The notes: generated by a model not told the origin, from the letters alone. DNA of 64,000 nucleotides from Hippasteria phrygiana (GCA_037893225.1 JAZGUH010000564.1:1860001-1924000), one strand, 5' to 3'. Numbered from the stretch's first letter, positions 23,795 to 34,709 are shown. Numbers and translations: made by a program.

Positions 23795-23885
23795 CACTAT
23801 GAACATCTAACAAAAGAAAACCCACGCAGTCCTTTGTTACAAACAAAGGACTGCGTGGGTTTTCTTTTGTTAGATGTTCATAGTG
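23795..23885. repeat. Perfect 44-bp-arm hairpin
   Basis: The arms 23795-23838 and 23842-23885 are exact inverted copies with a 3-base loop (ACA). It begins CACTATGAACATC and ends with the complement, and lies inside the DUF6589-like frame. It looks like an inverted duplication of local gene sequence, not a transposon with its own ends. Confidence 0.85.
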
Positions 23886-24169
23886 TCTTGGGGTCTGCCA
23901 AGGTATGACATCCACTCGAAAGACCATTTGATACGGTCTGTTTAGAGACTAAAAAGAAGATGAAACAGTGGCAGCTTGACATTCAAGACAACATCCTAAC
24001 TTCTAAAGGACAACCTGCAGGTGAACCAAAAAGGAGACTGTTTTCAGATGGAGAATGGAGTGATGGTTGGGCCAGTGACACAAGTAAAAGTACTGGTACA
24101 AGTTGTACGAATAGTAGCGCTGATGACAGTGTAAGTGGCATATTCCTACTTGGTGGTCCATCACATGAA

Positions 24170-24295
24170 GAAAGACAACAGAAAGAACAATGGGAGGCAC
24201 CACTAAATGAAGAAAGACAACAGAAAGAACAAGGGGAGGCACCAGTAAATGAAGAACTTGACAACAGAAAGAAGAAGGGGAGGCACCAGTAAATA
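24170..24295 (+). repeat. Coding minisatellite, three units
   Basis: Three units of 42, 42 and 44 bp start GAAGAA and contain GAC(A)ACAGAAAGAA and GGGAGGCACCA. They encode a Glu/Gln-rich repeat (NEERQQKEQ...EAP). The third unit's extra two bases shift the frame and lead to a stop. Confidence 0.7.
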
Positions 24296-26456
24296 AACAA
24301 GGTGATTCGTCACCAAACGAGGTACATGTACAACAGAGAAACCAAGGGGAAGTACCTGTTCAACCTAACTTGTCACAAAAAGACAAACCAGAGGGTAACC
24401 AAGGGGATGTACACATACACCGACAGGATGACAAGAAAGTACATGTACCTGGATACTGCATTACATGGGATAATGTACAGATACAAACAACAGGACGCCG
24501 AAAGTCACGTGGTCAAGGAAACAAATTCAGGATATGGGCCCAATACCTTCGCCACAAAGAACAGAATTCCTGTTGGTAATGGGTCAGATACTGATGTTGT
24601 CAGGGCAGACAGCATTCCGTTGAGCAAGTTTCTTCCCTCTCAGTGTGATTGGGACGATTTAAAAGCTCAAGTATGCGTTGTTGTGGAACACATACTGAAA
24701 ATGCACTTGAAATTTCTGGGGAACGTGAAGTGTTCCCCCTTTGCCAGACATAGGGGCCTATACACTGAAAAAATGGCATGCAAAAGTGAAATAGTCAACT
24801 TGGGTGTCATTGAAGAAAATCCTTCCAGCACACCATGAACTGTACGGATCATGGAATATCTCCATCAATATGTACCAACAAATGGTAAAGATATGTTCCC
24901 AGTTGTGTGCTTTGGCGATGGCCTGTCAGTTGAAAGGATGCTTGATTCACAAAAGGCAAGAGCTACGGGTGAGACGATGCGAGACAGACTTCAGGGATTG
25001 GTGCCGTGTCCACAGGAATTTCACAAACGGGGCATTCTACTGCAAGACACAATGAATACATTCTTTACAGGTGACAGTGCAACTCAAAGGGGTTGTCTTT
25101 ATCAACTAAAGCAAGATTTTAATCACAAATCAGTGAACAAAAATGTGATGGACAATTTCAATCACGTGACTGATTTGCTTCAGTTCACCACCCAGGCATA
25201 CTGCACAATGCTGGCTATGAAGCTCGGTCACCTTCAAACAACAGATGATACACCCTCCAGTTTTCCTCCTTGTAAGTATCCTACAAAGCAAAGTCAATGG
25301 TTGAGCAACTTGGCACGTGAGGTTGTAAATTTCATTTGGCCCCAACTCCCCACTGAGGAATTGAATATTGCCTGCTCGCAAAAGGGCATTCAGAATGATA
25401 CTGGACATGAAAATGAACATCTACTTGAGGGAATTGATGACACCATTGATGCTGAAGATGATGGGTGCAAATGTGGAGAGAGTACAGGTGAAAATACGGT
25501 GAGGTGTGCCAATTATGACTGCAGTTGGTTCCATTATACTTGTGTCCAGCTCCGAGAAGTACCTGAAGGTAATTGGTGGTGCTCTGCATAGTGTAGAGAG
25601 TCCAACTTGTACATTTATTGTCACTGTCAAAAGAAGACCGGTCAGGAGGATGAAATGATTCAATGTGAAATGCAAGATGGATGCACGCAACATGAGTGGT
25701 ACCACCCTGATTGTATTGATGGGGCTGCCGACTTGCCTGACAAGTGGTTTTGTTGCATTAAATGTGAGAAGAAAGGATCCGTAGGAATGGCAGATGGGGA
25801 TGGAAGATTAGAATACTCGAAGGCATTGTTGTATGAAGGTCTGCACCATCTTGCTTTACGACATTCCATACGTGCAGGTGATGGGCCTGCCCTGATGAGA
25901 CACTGGCGCCTCAACATGATTCAGTTTTGGAAAAACAACCACTACAAGTATTCTATTTTGGCTCATAATAATGCTAGCTGCAGTAAATGGCTTCTATCCA
26001 GCAAGAATTGCCAATGACATCATATGGAATAGGGTAGCCAATCTGACTGGCAGAGAACAGGGAAATCTTGGTTTAGATCTAGTCAATGAGTTTCTTAATT
26101 GTGATTACAAGGAAATGTTGAAACGGTCAAAGGGGGTGTACACAAAGGACCAAGTACACAGATGTAGTAACATGTCTGGAGCGTATGGTCGTCATCTTGA
26201 TGATATGTTTCTGTTATCTATGGTAGGGAGTGGTGGAAAATCAACACGTCACCGACATGCAAAGTATGCGAAAGATGTACAGCATTTTGTGAAGGAATAC
26301 AAGGATGACTGACTGTTTGATTTTGTCCCTGGCCGGTGCCACCATTCCTTTCCAAATTTCAAGCACTCTCTCATTGTTCAGCCACCAGAGAAAATGGGCC
26401 TGAAACTGGTTAGGCTAAGCAAATCAATGGACACATGGAGATCATTTATGCAGTAA

Positions 26457-28004
26457 CAATACAAGGTTCATTATTTCAAGTACTGACATTTGAGGCTGTC
26501 TTCATGTTTCCTTTGCCTTGAAACTGACATCACGATTGAATTTTGTTCCAACACTCCTGTTACATGCATTTAGCTGTTTCCCCACATGTACTTTACGTCT
26601 TAAAAGAGGCAATTAGGAGGGTATTTTGAAGGTGTTTCAAATCTTGGTGGTATGTGCTAGGGTGAGTTTCGTGATTTTTATTTCCTACTTAATTGAGCAC
26701 AACAAAGGTAGATCTGAAAAAATACATGTAGTGCCACTATTTTTGCCACTTACAAGCCTACATTTCAATTTTGATTATTTCAAGCCCCTGAGGTCCACTA
26801 ATTTTGTTTTCAATGAGTGTATCGGTATTTCAACCAAAGGAGCTGTCCATAGAGTTTTTTGGAAGGGGGTGTTGACCTTGTTTACACCGTGCATATACTT
26901 GGGGATGGGGTCCAAGCCAATGGGCACATACATATGTACACATACCAGTTGTCGAATTTCATGTAAAAATCTACTAGGCAGCTGGGCTAGTAGCACACAA
27001 AATTTACTAGACCGGAAGGTATTTCACAAGATCAATGGTAAAAAGAAGAACACACGTGTTTTGAAGGAGTGTGCCATTTCGATTTCTTTCACTTTGCTGA
27101 CCTTGTTGGGGGAGAGGTTAGAAATTTTGTGATTGAAACTCCCTGCCTCAAAAATACAAATGGCCATTCTAGAATTTATGGGGCTTTTTCAGTTGACCAG
27201 ATTTATAATTTGTTTTGTAGTGATAGCATTTCACGCAGTTTATGAAAAAAAATCACTAGACTACCGGACTAGTTTGGTCAAGAGTTCAATAGACCAACGC
27301 TCAAATCACTGGACTCGGTCCAGTGTTCCAGTGGATATTTCGATCCCTGCATACATGTAGTTATATTTTACTTGAAATACATTGTGATAAAATCCATGGA
27401 TAAAATAATGTACTAATCCAACCTTAATACCTAACAGGGCCAGCTTGCATGCATCAAAGGTTGTTACACTACTCAATAAATTGAAATTATGCACTACCGG
27501 CTTCAAGCTCAGATTGGCACATCAGTTTCCTGTATGTGTACACAAAGTACATGAATATGTATCCACCTTTATACTGGAAAATTGGTAAGTACACATGTAA
27601 TAAAATTAGTACATGCTCCCGTCATTGAGAAACTGCAAATGACAACACAGGGAGTTCATCATCCTTTTTCTTGGCAAAGGGTGCTCCTTTCATACTAGCT
27701 AATGCAAATGTAATTCATTATAATTTATCAAACAATCCACAAAGGAAACTGGCTAGTTAAATTTGAATACATTTTGAAAATGTATTCAAATTTACCTAAT
27801 CAGTTTCCTTTTTGGATTGTTTGACGAATTATAAGTTAAAAAGTCGTATCCTCATTGAGTGATCCCCACAATGTCGCTTCCCAGGTTGTATCGTAAAATT
27901 GGGTGTGATCCCTTGACATATACGGCATTCTGGGTTTATGACTTTTGACTAGCGCCCATGCACCCGAACAAAGATACAAACAATTTTGGAGACCGCCAAC
28001 ATAG
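26457..28004. other. Intergenic region between the convergent genes
   Basis: No recognisable gene. A 168-codon + frame (26626-27132) has no domain and ends in low-complexity sequence. A palindromic MITE occupies 27717-27835. Confidence 0.45.
27717..27835. mobile_element. Palindromic MITE/foldback element
   Basis: Arms 27717-27775 and 27777-27835 are inverted copies with about half a dozen mismatches and a single-base centre (ACATTTT g AAAATGT). It has no coding capacity. Confidence 0.65.
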
Positions 28005-28076
28005 GGCAAGATAGCTCAGTTGGTAGAGCGCCGGTACAGTAACCCGGAGGTCGCAGGTTCGAATCCCGCTCCTGCC
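28005..28076 (+). tRNA. tRNA-Thr-like sequence, probably a pseudogene or SINE head
   Basis: Seventy-two bases fold as a cloverleaf: acceptor GGCAAGA/TCCTGCC, D arm GCTC...GAGC, anticodon stem CCGGT/CCCGG, T arm GCAGG TTCGAAT CCCGC. Both internal promoter boxes are present (TAGCTCAGTTGG and GGTTCGAATCC). Counting the 7-base loop ACAGTAA puts AGT (Thr) at the anticodon. C replaces the universal T33, and single mismatches occur in the acceptor, anticodon and T stems, so a working tRNA is unlikely. Confidence 0.6.
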
Positions 28077-28547
28077 AGTTTCTTTGTTCATTTTGAAAAA
28101 AATCTGTATAATTTAACTAAAAAGTGATATTAAATGTAAAAAAGTGAAAGGCTCCTTCGGAGTTAAAGTCTCCCTTTGGGTTGTACCACAGATGCTGAAC
28201 ACAAAATATATCAGCATATTGTACTTTCTGTGTTTGGAGGCCCCAGAAAACCTTTACCTGTTTGTTTTTCTGATTTCTAACTGTTAAAAATCTGAACAAC
28301 ATGAAATAAAATGTATTTTGTCACCCAAAAACTGTTCAATTTCAAAGTTTTGGCTTGAGCTACTGATCAAAAATAAAGCAATAGAATTACATTGTCTGTA
28401 TTACTTTTAAGACTCCATTTAAAGAAATGGATTAAATGAACAATACAAAGTGCAGACCATGTACATGTAAAAATACAGACAAAATACTGAAATTAATTTC
28501 AAAACATTCAAAGGCAGTGCCTTCAGTTCGATCAGTTACATGTATGA
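28077..28547. other. Downstream flank of the helicase gene
   Basis: This is AT-rich sequence with no gene, probably containing the helicase 3' UTR on the - strand. Confidence 0.4.
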
Positions 28548-29965
28548 TCATTTTGACTTTTGACAGGGACATCGAGCTTGACAAAGAGAGCAACACATGC
28601 ACTTAGTGCGTTTGCACCCCTCATCAGTGCACATGTTTGTACAGCTGTCTTCAGCATGGACAGGCTGTGGTCCCATCTTATCGATCCACAAATGGGACAG
28701 AATCGCTCTTCCCATGCATGGCAGCTCACCACTCCCAAATTTGGCCATCATTTCCTTGAACTCTCTGTTTGTGGTCACATAACCACGGGTTGCTGTCTGA
28801 TACAAGATGGTTGTACCTGGCTCGCCATCTCGACTGCATCTGCCTACTTCTTGCCAGTAGTCCACAATGCTCTTTGACATCCCCCAGTGGAAGACGTACC
28901 TGACTTGATGGACCTCAATGCCCATCCCAAATGCAATTGTGTCAAGGACGCAACGGAGGACTCCATTTGCAGTGAATGAATTCACCACTCTCTCCTGGCT
29001 GGTGAGATCTAGTGAAGAGTGATACATATCAATGATCAGGTTTACTGGCACTTTTTCGTGGATGACCCATGCCAAGTCTCCTAGGGCTGCCATCATGTAT
29101 CCGAACAGTTTAGAAACTTTACCAGCATATCTGCAAAAAACACAAAAAATGGGGGGTTAAGGGAAAATAGGTGAATTGTTAGCCCTTTGATAGTTTTTTT
29201 TAAAGACTCGATTTTGATGTTTACCCAATGCACTGTGACCTATCCCTTACAAGTGCAGAAGAAGTTGTCATTGTGTTCGAGAAGACTAGAGGCCTTTTCA
29301 CACTAGAGCGCCGATCCCCGGGGCAAACTCACCCTGGTTAATGGTATTAATAAAGGGAAAGTATATATTTTGCAGCTATCAAAAAAGTCGCCAAGAAAAG
29401 TATTTTTCAAAAGATAAATTCATTGTAAGATATACATTTCTTTGAACTCCCTTTGAAATTATTCATTCTGACATGCCGTCATTTTGAAGAAAATTATGAT
29501 AAAAAATAATTTTAAAAAGTGCATCTGAGATACGCATTTTAAAAAATGTCCAGTCGTACATACATGTATAGTTGGTTTGTAATCTGCAAACGGTGCTTGT
29601 AAGGACTTGGAACGACAAGCACACGTGTGCGCGGGCATTATTATTGGTCAGTTTTGTGTGTGACAAGGGTGCTGATGCAATTTGCTGAATGAAAACGCGC
29701 CCCGAGTCATATCAATTAAAATTGTACCAGCACATTTTGAATTGAAATCAAAATCTGTTCATATTGTTTACCAAGAATATACATCATTGACAGAGAAAAA
29801 AAATGCATCAGGTTAATTGTCAAACACTTGTTTTCAAATTTTGATCACTTTGCTGCTTGATACAATAAAAATGAACAACTAATAAAATGGTAGGCTGTCC
29901 CTTTCAGGTCACACAAACTGTGACGATTGTGCCCAGATGATATCAGTCACTGTCATCTGCTTTGA

Positions 29966-30018
29966 GGGGGGGGGGGGGGGGGGGGGGGGGGGTGGTCACA
30001 CCTTACCCCCCCCCCCCA
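29966..30018. repeat. Poly(G)-poly(C) inverted tract at the array's left edge
   Basis: Twenty-seven Gs (29966-29992) and 13 Cs (30006-30018) are separated by 13 bases, so the two runs can pair as a hairpin. The C run is the shared left boundary of every array unit. It lies in the intron between helicase exons 5 and 6. Confidence 0.75.
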
Positions 30019-32961
30019 AAAAGGGGAATTTTTTTTTTCCAGTCACTAAAACAGTCAACCTATCAACCATTTGCTTATTGCAACCAACATTCAACAGAGA
30101 TAATTTAATACATTGTGTACCTGCAATATATTATTGCTTTCTTTGCCTGTACTCCTTTTGTTCGTAGCTCATCGATGTATTCCAGTAGCCATTGGGGTTG
30201 TTCAATGTCATCTTCGCCCACCACCCGGGAACAGTATTTGAGGAAAATGTTTGGCCTACAAATGAAATAGAAAAGGAATACAGTACTAGTGTGGGAAGTT
30301 ACTTTCATGTCAAATTTCAAAGTGTAGTTTCTGTAGTCATACATGCAATTTGAATGTAGCCGATATGTGTGACCTTGGTGACACAAAGTTATTTTGTGAT
30401 GTACATTGCTTGAACCAACATAATAGTATTTAAGTAGCTGTCTTTCTAACTAATTGAACTGTTTCACAGCTTGAAAATATGTATCACTTCGGAGAATGAT
30501 TTTGTGCTTAATTGAATTCTTATTTTAACACTTGAAACCAGTGTAAGTGAAAGGATCGGAGTATCTACATGGATATTTTCCTTGTATAAACCATAAGAGA
30601 AGGATGGCCTTGCCACAATCATTAAAATTCTGTGTCTTTTTCACTTTTGTGATAGACAGGAAAAAATACATTTTAAAATCTGTACATGTGTACGTAGGGT
30701 TTAGAAAAACAGGGAAATGAACAGTTTATATAAAACCAAAAATACATACAACATGTATTTATATAAAAAGTCATCCACTTCTTCTGTAATGTATGCATGG
30801 TTACTGTGTTAGGTTTAAATATTGTCTCCACAAGCAGGTACGAGACAGTAACATACATGTAGCCTAACCTATCTGGACTTTGGGCTACAATTTCCATCAT
30901 TGCTGGATCAAGGTGTAATGTTTGCAATACGTTTTGTCTCAGGGTCTTTGGCAAGGTAGCCGTCATAACAAGAGTAGGTACTTCACCAACCATACTGCGA
31001 ATTTGACCTACACGGCTGTAGGTTTCACGGAAATCATCACCCCTGGAAAAACAACAAACAAGTTTAGGTTCATTTTTTTAAATTTCTGTTGCCTTCTGTT
31101 TATTTCTGGATTTCTCTCCTTCCGAGGGGGTGGCTGTTTGCTGATTGTTGTATTACTTTAAGAGTACATCCTCCTGGACACATTAAAATGACTATCATGG
31201 CTGGAAGTGTTAAGACAGTATTGAAGTTTTAACTGTTTCTCTATATCATATATAGTTATATGTATTGCATGTATATTCATACGTTTATATTTATTTTCCC
31301 AATAAGAATGATAATCTCAAAGGAGAAATTCAAATGTCTGTGTAAATTTCTTTTTGACTGCTCTGTCACTTTATTTAAATTCAAATTTGCCTTCTGATTC
31401 TGGTCAGTGCAAAGTATAAACATATTGCAAATGAGCAGTGAGCACATATTTTAGCATCTGCATGAGACAACATTGTTGTAAAGTACTTCCATTTACCATT
31501 GAGCTATGCAGTGTGCCTCATCAAAAACAATAAGGCCAAGTGCTGCCTAAAATGGCCTTCACGCATCAGTTGCCTCCATGGCTGGTCTTCGGCCAGAATG
31601 GCTTCTGGTGAGTTGAATATTAAATTAACCCTGCCTTCCATGATAGCTGGAATGAGAATGTTCAGATTATTAGATCATTCATGGCAACCATTTCTTCGTC
31701 CTTAATAGATTCATATATAGGTAGTGTGGAAAATCATTTAGACATTTTCGGATTTGGGACTGTTAGGCTTAATATATGATGTGTATACAAACATCCAAAC
31801 ATGCCAAAGGGGTACATGTTGTAAGCTTTTGGTTCATTTTATTCAGATACAAACAGAAGCCATAACACTGCAGAGTTGTGTTTTATATTGAAGAGGATAT
31901 GAAACTTAATATCTACTACACTAACAGCAAAATGTGCAATACATAATCTGTAAACAGAAGTCAACCCTGTGCAACTGTGTACTACACAGATACTATCAAG
32001 TGAATAATTTTTGATAGGATAATTCAAAGTGTTTTAAACATTTGTTTAGGATGATAGGCAAGATGTTAAGGAACCTGCGTTGAATTTAGGAACCTTAAAA
32101 TTGAGGGGGCTCTCTTTAGAGGCTGAACAATGAATAAACTTCATTTACACCTTACCCTTCTTGTTCTCTACTTTCATCTCTGATGGTGGTAAGATGCAGC
32201 CTGATGTGATGATTCCACTGCTGTCCCACCTTTTGACTTGATCCATCATGAGCGCCCTTAGAGGGGACACTATTACGGCAATGTGAGGGCTGTCTTTGGG
32301 ATGCAGCTGCGTGTATGAACATTTTTATTTATACCTCGTGAATCTATCATTAATGTTAACAAAAACCAGAAAAACCACTGACAATAGGTGCATAATATTT
32401 ATCAAATTGTAATATTTTGTTATTTCAACTAAAAATGTTTTAGGCATTTATTCAGTTTCCATTTGTGGTTGATATAAACATTTGTAATAAATAGCCACAT
32501 TCTGTTGGTGATCATCGTTCCATATTTCCTAGCAGCAAAGTGTGAAACCATCAATTTACGAATTACACACTAATTTTGGGATGTTCATGTATGCAGGAGA
32601 GACAAGTTTGCTAGGCCAAATAAGAGAAATTAGTTTCTCCTTCTCATGTGCACCTTTTCTTGGCTTTTTGGGGAATTGTTTATAGTATTACAAACAGAAA
32701 TGCGAAAACATCAAAGTAATTTTTACACTTGCACTTTTCTCATGATTGCAATTTTTCTCTTCTGCATGAAGTCTATTATCATAAGACACGACACTTTATA
32801 ATTCTGCGATACAAATACGTCAGTCCCCCAAAAAAACTTAGTTGTTTTTATATAATGTCTTATCTTGTTGAAATTCCTAAACATGATGACACTCCAAATT
32901 AACCCTAACATTCCTGAATCCTCCAATTCTAGTATGACCTATGGAGTTAGGATGGGTGAAT

Positions 32962-33171
32962 CAAGGGCGGATCCAGAACACAATTTCTTTTTGGGGGGGG
33001 ACCAACATTATTTTTTGGGCAATTTCTTTTTGGGGGGGGCAAAACAAAATGTTGGCCGAGTTTTGTGGGTGGGTGTACGCAGTTGCTGCCTTTTTGCACC
33101 GTCAGTTTAAAAAAGAAAGATTTTTTGGGGTGGGCATGACCCCCCCCCCCCCCCCCCTGGATCCGCCCTTG
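32962..33171. mobile_element. hAT-like MITE in the helicase intron, repeated in every unit
   Basis: It starts CAAGGGCGGATCCAG and ends CTGGATCCGCCCTTG, a perfect 15-bp terminal inverted repeat. An exact 8-bp duplication, GGGTGAAT, lies at 32954-32961 and 33172-33179, as in hAT elements. The inside is rich in G and C runs. Other copies: 38611-38815, 44255-44461, 49889-50094, 55535-55745 and 61176-61391; they differ mainly in run length. Confidence 0.8.
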
Positions 33172-33337
33172 GGGTGAATGGAAAAATACCATATTCGTTT
33201 TTTTGTTTGTTTGTTTGTTGTTTTTTACTTGTAGGGCTACGCCTAAAGTTGCAAACCCTACAGGTCTTATTTTGCATATGGGTAAGAACAAAACAAAGAG
33301 GTTAAATGGCGCAACCAACGGTGAGAAAGTGTTAGCC

Positions 33338-33470
33338 CCCCCCCCCCCCCCCCCCCCCCAAGCACACCCAAGCCCAGCCCCCCCCCCCCTGCCCCCTTGT
33401 AATTTGTTGTTCTAGACAAATTTTTCGAACCCCCCCCCCCCCCTGCAAAAAATACTGGATCCGCCTTTGG
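33338..33470 (-). mobile_element. Related G/C-run MITE fragment
   Basis: Three poly(C) runs are followed by TACTGGATCCGCCTTTGG, which resembles the right end of the hAT-like MITE. No matching left end is clear, so it is a fragment or a nested insertion. It is repeated in every unit with changing run lengths. Confidence 0.5.
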
Positions 33471-34349
33471 GGTGGGGGAAAGAAATATGTAAGCATCTTT
33501 TGTAAAATAGGTTTTTTTGTTTTATTTTGGGTGTTTCTTTTTGGGGGGGGGGGGGGTGAGGGGTTGGGTAATTGTGGTGGGTAGTTTCAGACGGGATTCA
33601 GTGTGGCCTAATAATTAGCTCAGTAGTCTTTGTATCGGGATGAGATGCACTAACCTTATCATGTATATGGTATGGAGGCAAAAATTGTGCTTTTGTCAGA
33701 TCCTGTTGGGAGGATAGCTAGCACATTCTTGTCCATTAGAAAGCCGATGGCCTCTTTCTGCGGTGGCCTTAACTCATATCCCAGTTTTGAAACCAGGTCA
33801 GTAAGAATAGCTTCCATGCTTGGTTTATTTGTTGGATATAATGTGACAAATAGACTGTTGCAAGCAGAATGTGACTCAGGATGTCAAGTCTGATTTGTGA
33901 ACTTTAATATCAACAAAATGTTGATTGAAAATGGTAAAGGCAGTTATATATATACATTTTTTTAATAAGGTAAGATATTTGTTAAAGTCCAAATTACCCA
34001 AGCTTGCTGATTGAAATATTTGTGTACAAACAACAACCTGGTAAAAAAAAGTTTGGAGTACAAGGATGTTACATGTACATTATTTTGTGTATTCCATTGT
34101 CACTTGGCTTTTGCAGGTTCTGATCTGATTGGGTATTCCTTCAATGTTTTTTTTTTTTGCTCAGGAAAAACAGTTTTTAACATTCAGTTAATTTCAGTCT
34201 ACTACTAGTTAATCATAATGAACTTGACCATTTACAAAATCATTGTCCCATTTGAACGTTATTGCGCTGCGGCGCGGTGAGACAAGGTGACTGGAATCTA
34301 CTCTAAACTGAGCACACTCTAAACTTATTTGGATTTTAAGTACATGTAG

Positions 34350-34572
34350 CATGAAACAGTCGTCAATCGGTGGAAACAACGTCTGATGAATCGTGTGCAC
34401 ATGTGCCGAATGAAGCGATTGACCCCGACGTCATAGCGCGCAACAAGTCTGGTCCCTGCTGGATGGTAACGTCTCTCCAGCCGTAGTACAGTACAGCAAT
34501 TTCTACGCTAAGGATTCGGGGCACCGCGCGGAGATCTTTCTGAATCGCTCGCAAACCAAAAAGGCCATACAG
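34350..34572 (-). repeat. Right terminal inverted repeat of the two-gene element
   Basis: This is the inverted match of 21618-21844, ending GGCCATACAG followed by TA. It lies 530 bp upstream of the helicase start codon. Because it is inside the amplified unit it recurs at 39994-40216, 45628-45850, 51273-51495, 56914-57136 and 62562-62784. Confidence 0.65.
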
Positions 34573-34709
34573 TAGTATAGTAATCTCCGATCCCATGTCA
34601 TTTAAAAAACCTCCCCAATTTTGCTGTAGGTACATACACCAAATTTTTAGAAAAGTTGAAATTCCAAAATCGTCTAAAAATCGCCCAAAAATATATCTAA
34701 ATTTCTCTA

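Larger units (their letters stand above)
22992..26456 (+). pseudogene. DUF6589-like protein with two PHD-type zinc fingers
   Basis: From ATG 22992 the reading matches a large family of metazoan and fungal mobile-element-like proteins. It has an N-terminal C-x2-C/C-x2-C zinc motif, a helical region (SAINESKYETVFKVLL), ITWDNVQ, then VVCFGDGLSVERM, PQEFHKRGILLQDTM and GREQGNLGLDLVNEFLN, the DUF6589 hallmarks, ending VPGRCHHSFPNFK. Two PHD-type fingers (about 25465-25600 and 25613-25765) are inserted in the domain. In-frame stops: TAG 23130, TGA 23694, TGA 24836, TAG 25589, TGA 26310. Frame changes lie near 24270-24300, 24540 and 25975, and a 91-bp hairpin sits at 23795. No introns are seen. It is probably a decayed transposase-like gene; transposase activity for DUF6589 is inference. 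It converges on the helicase gene. Confidence 0.6.
28548..33817 (-). pseudogene. RecQ-like superfamily 2 helicase, six exons
   Basis: Exons on the - strand: E1 33817-33655, E2 32306-32156, E3 31646-31497, E4 31042-30869, E5 30255-30121, E6 29130-28548. Donors are GT and acceptors AG, and phases match except as noted. Motifs in order: E1 LRPPQKEAI and Walker A LPTGSDKST; E2 IVSPLRALMMDQ (Ia); E3 NSPEAIL and DEAHCIAQW (II); E4 PTLVMTATLPKTL (III); E5 RPNIFLK and AIIYCR (IV); E6 IAFGMGIEVHQVRYV (V) and WQEVGRCSRDG (VI), then a Cys-rich tail. RecQ proteins unwind DNA 3' to 5'. Lesions: Walker A GxGKS is GSDKS; E3 is one base short just before the DEAH box (150 nt, 151 needed); E1 meets TGA-TAA before its donor. 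E6 is intact and single-copy. Likely inactive. Confidence 0.75.

Noticed and set aside
26626..27132. 168-codon + frame between the convergent genes
   Set aside because: No recognisable domain, odd composition, and flanked by repeats. Chance frame is the simplest reading.
31499..31705. 68-codon + frame repeated in the array
   Set aside because: It is the antisense shadow of helicase exon 3.
32947..33318. Gly- and Pro-rich frames on both strands in every array unit
   Set aside because: They are translations of poly(G)/poly(C) MITE sequence, not proteins.
34363..34635. 90-codon - frame and the similar + frame at 21584
   Set aside because: Both are readings of the terminal repeat. The two copies differ by indels that break the shared frame, so it is not maintained as protein.
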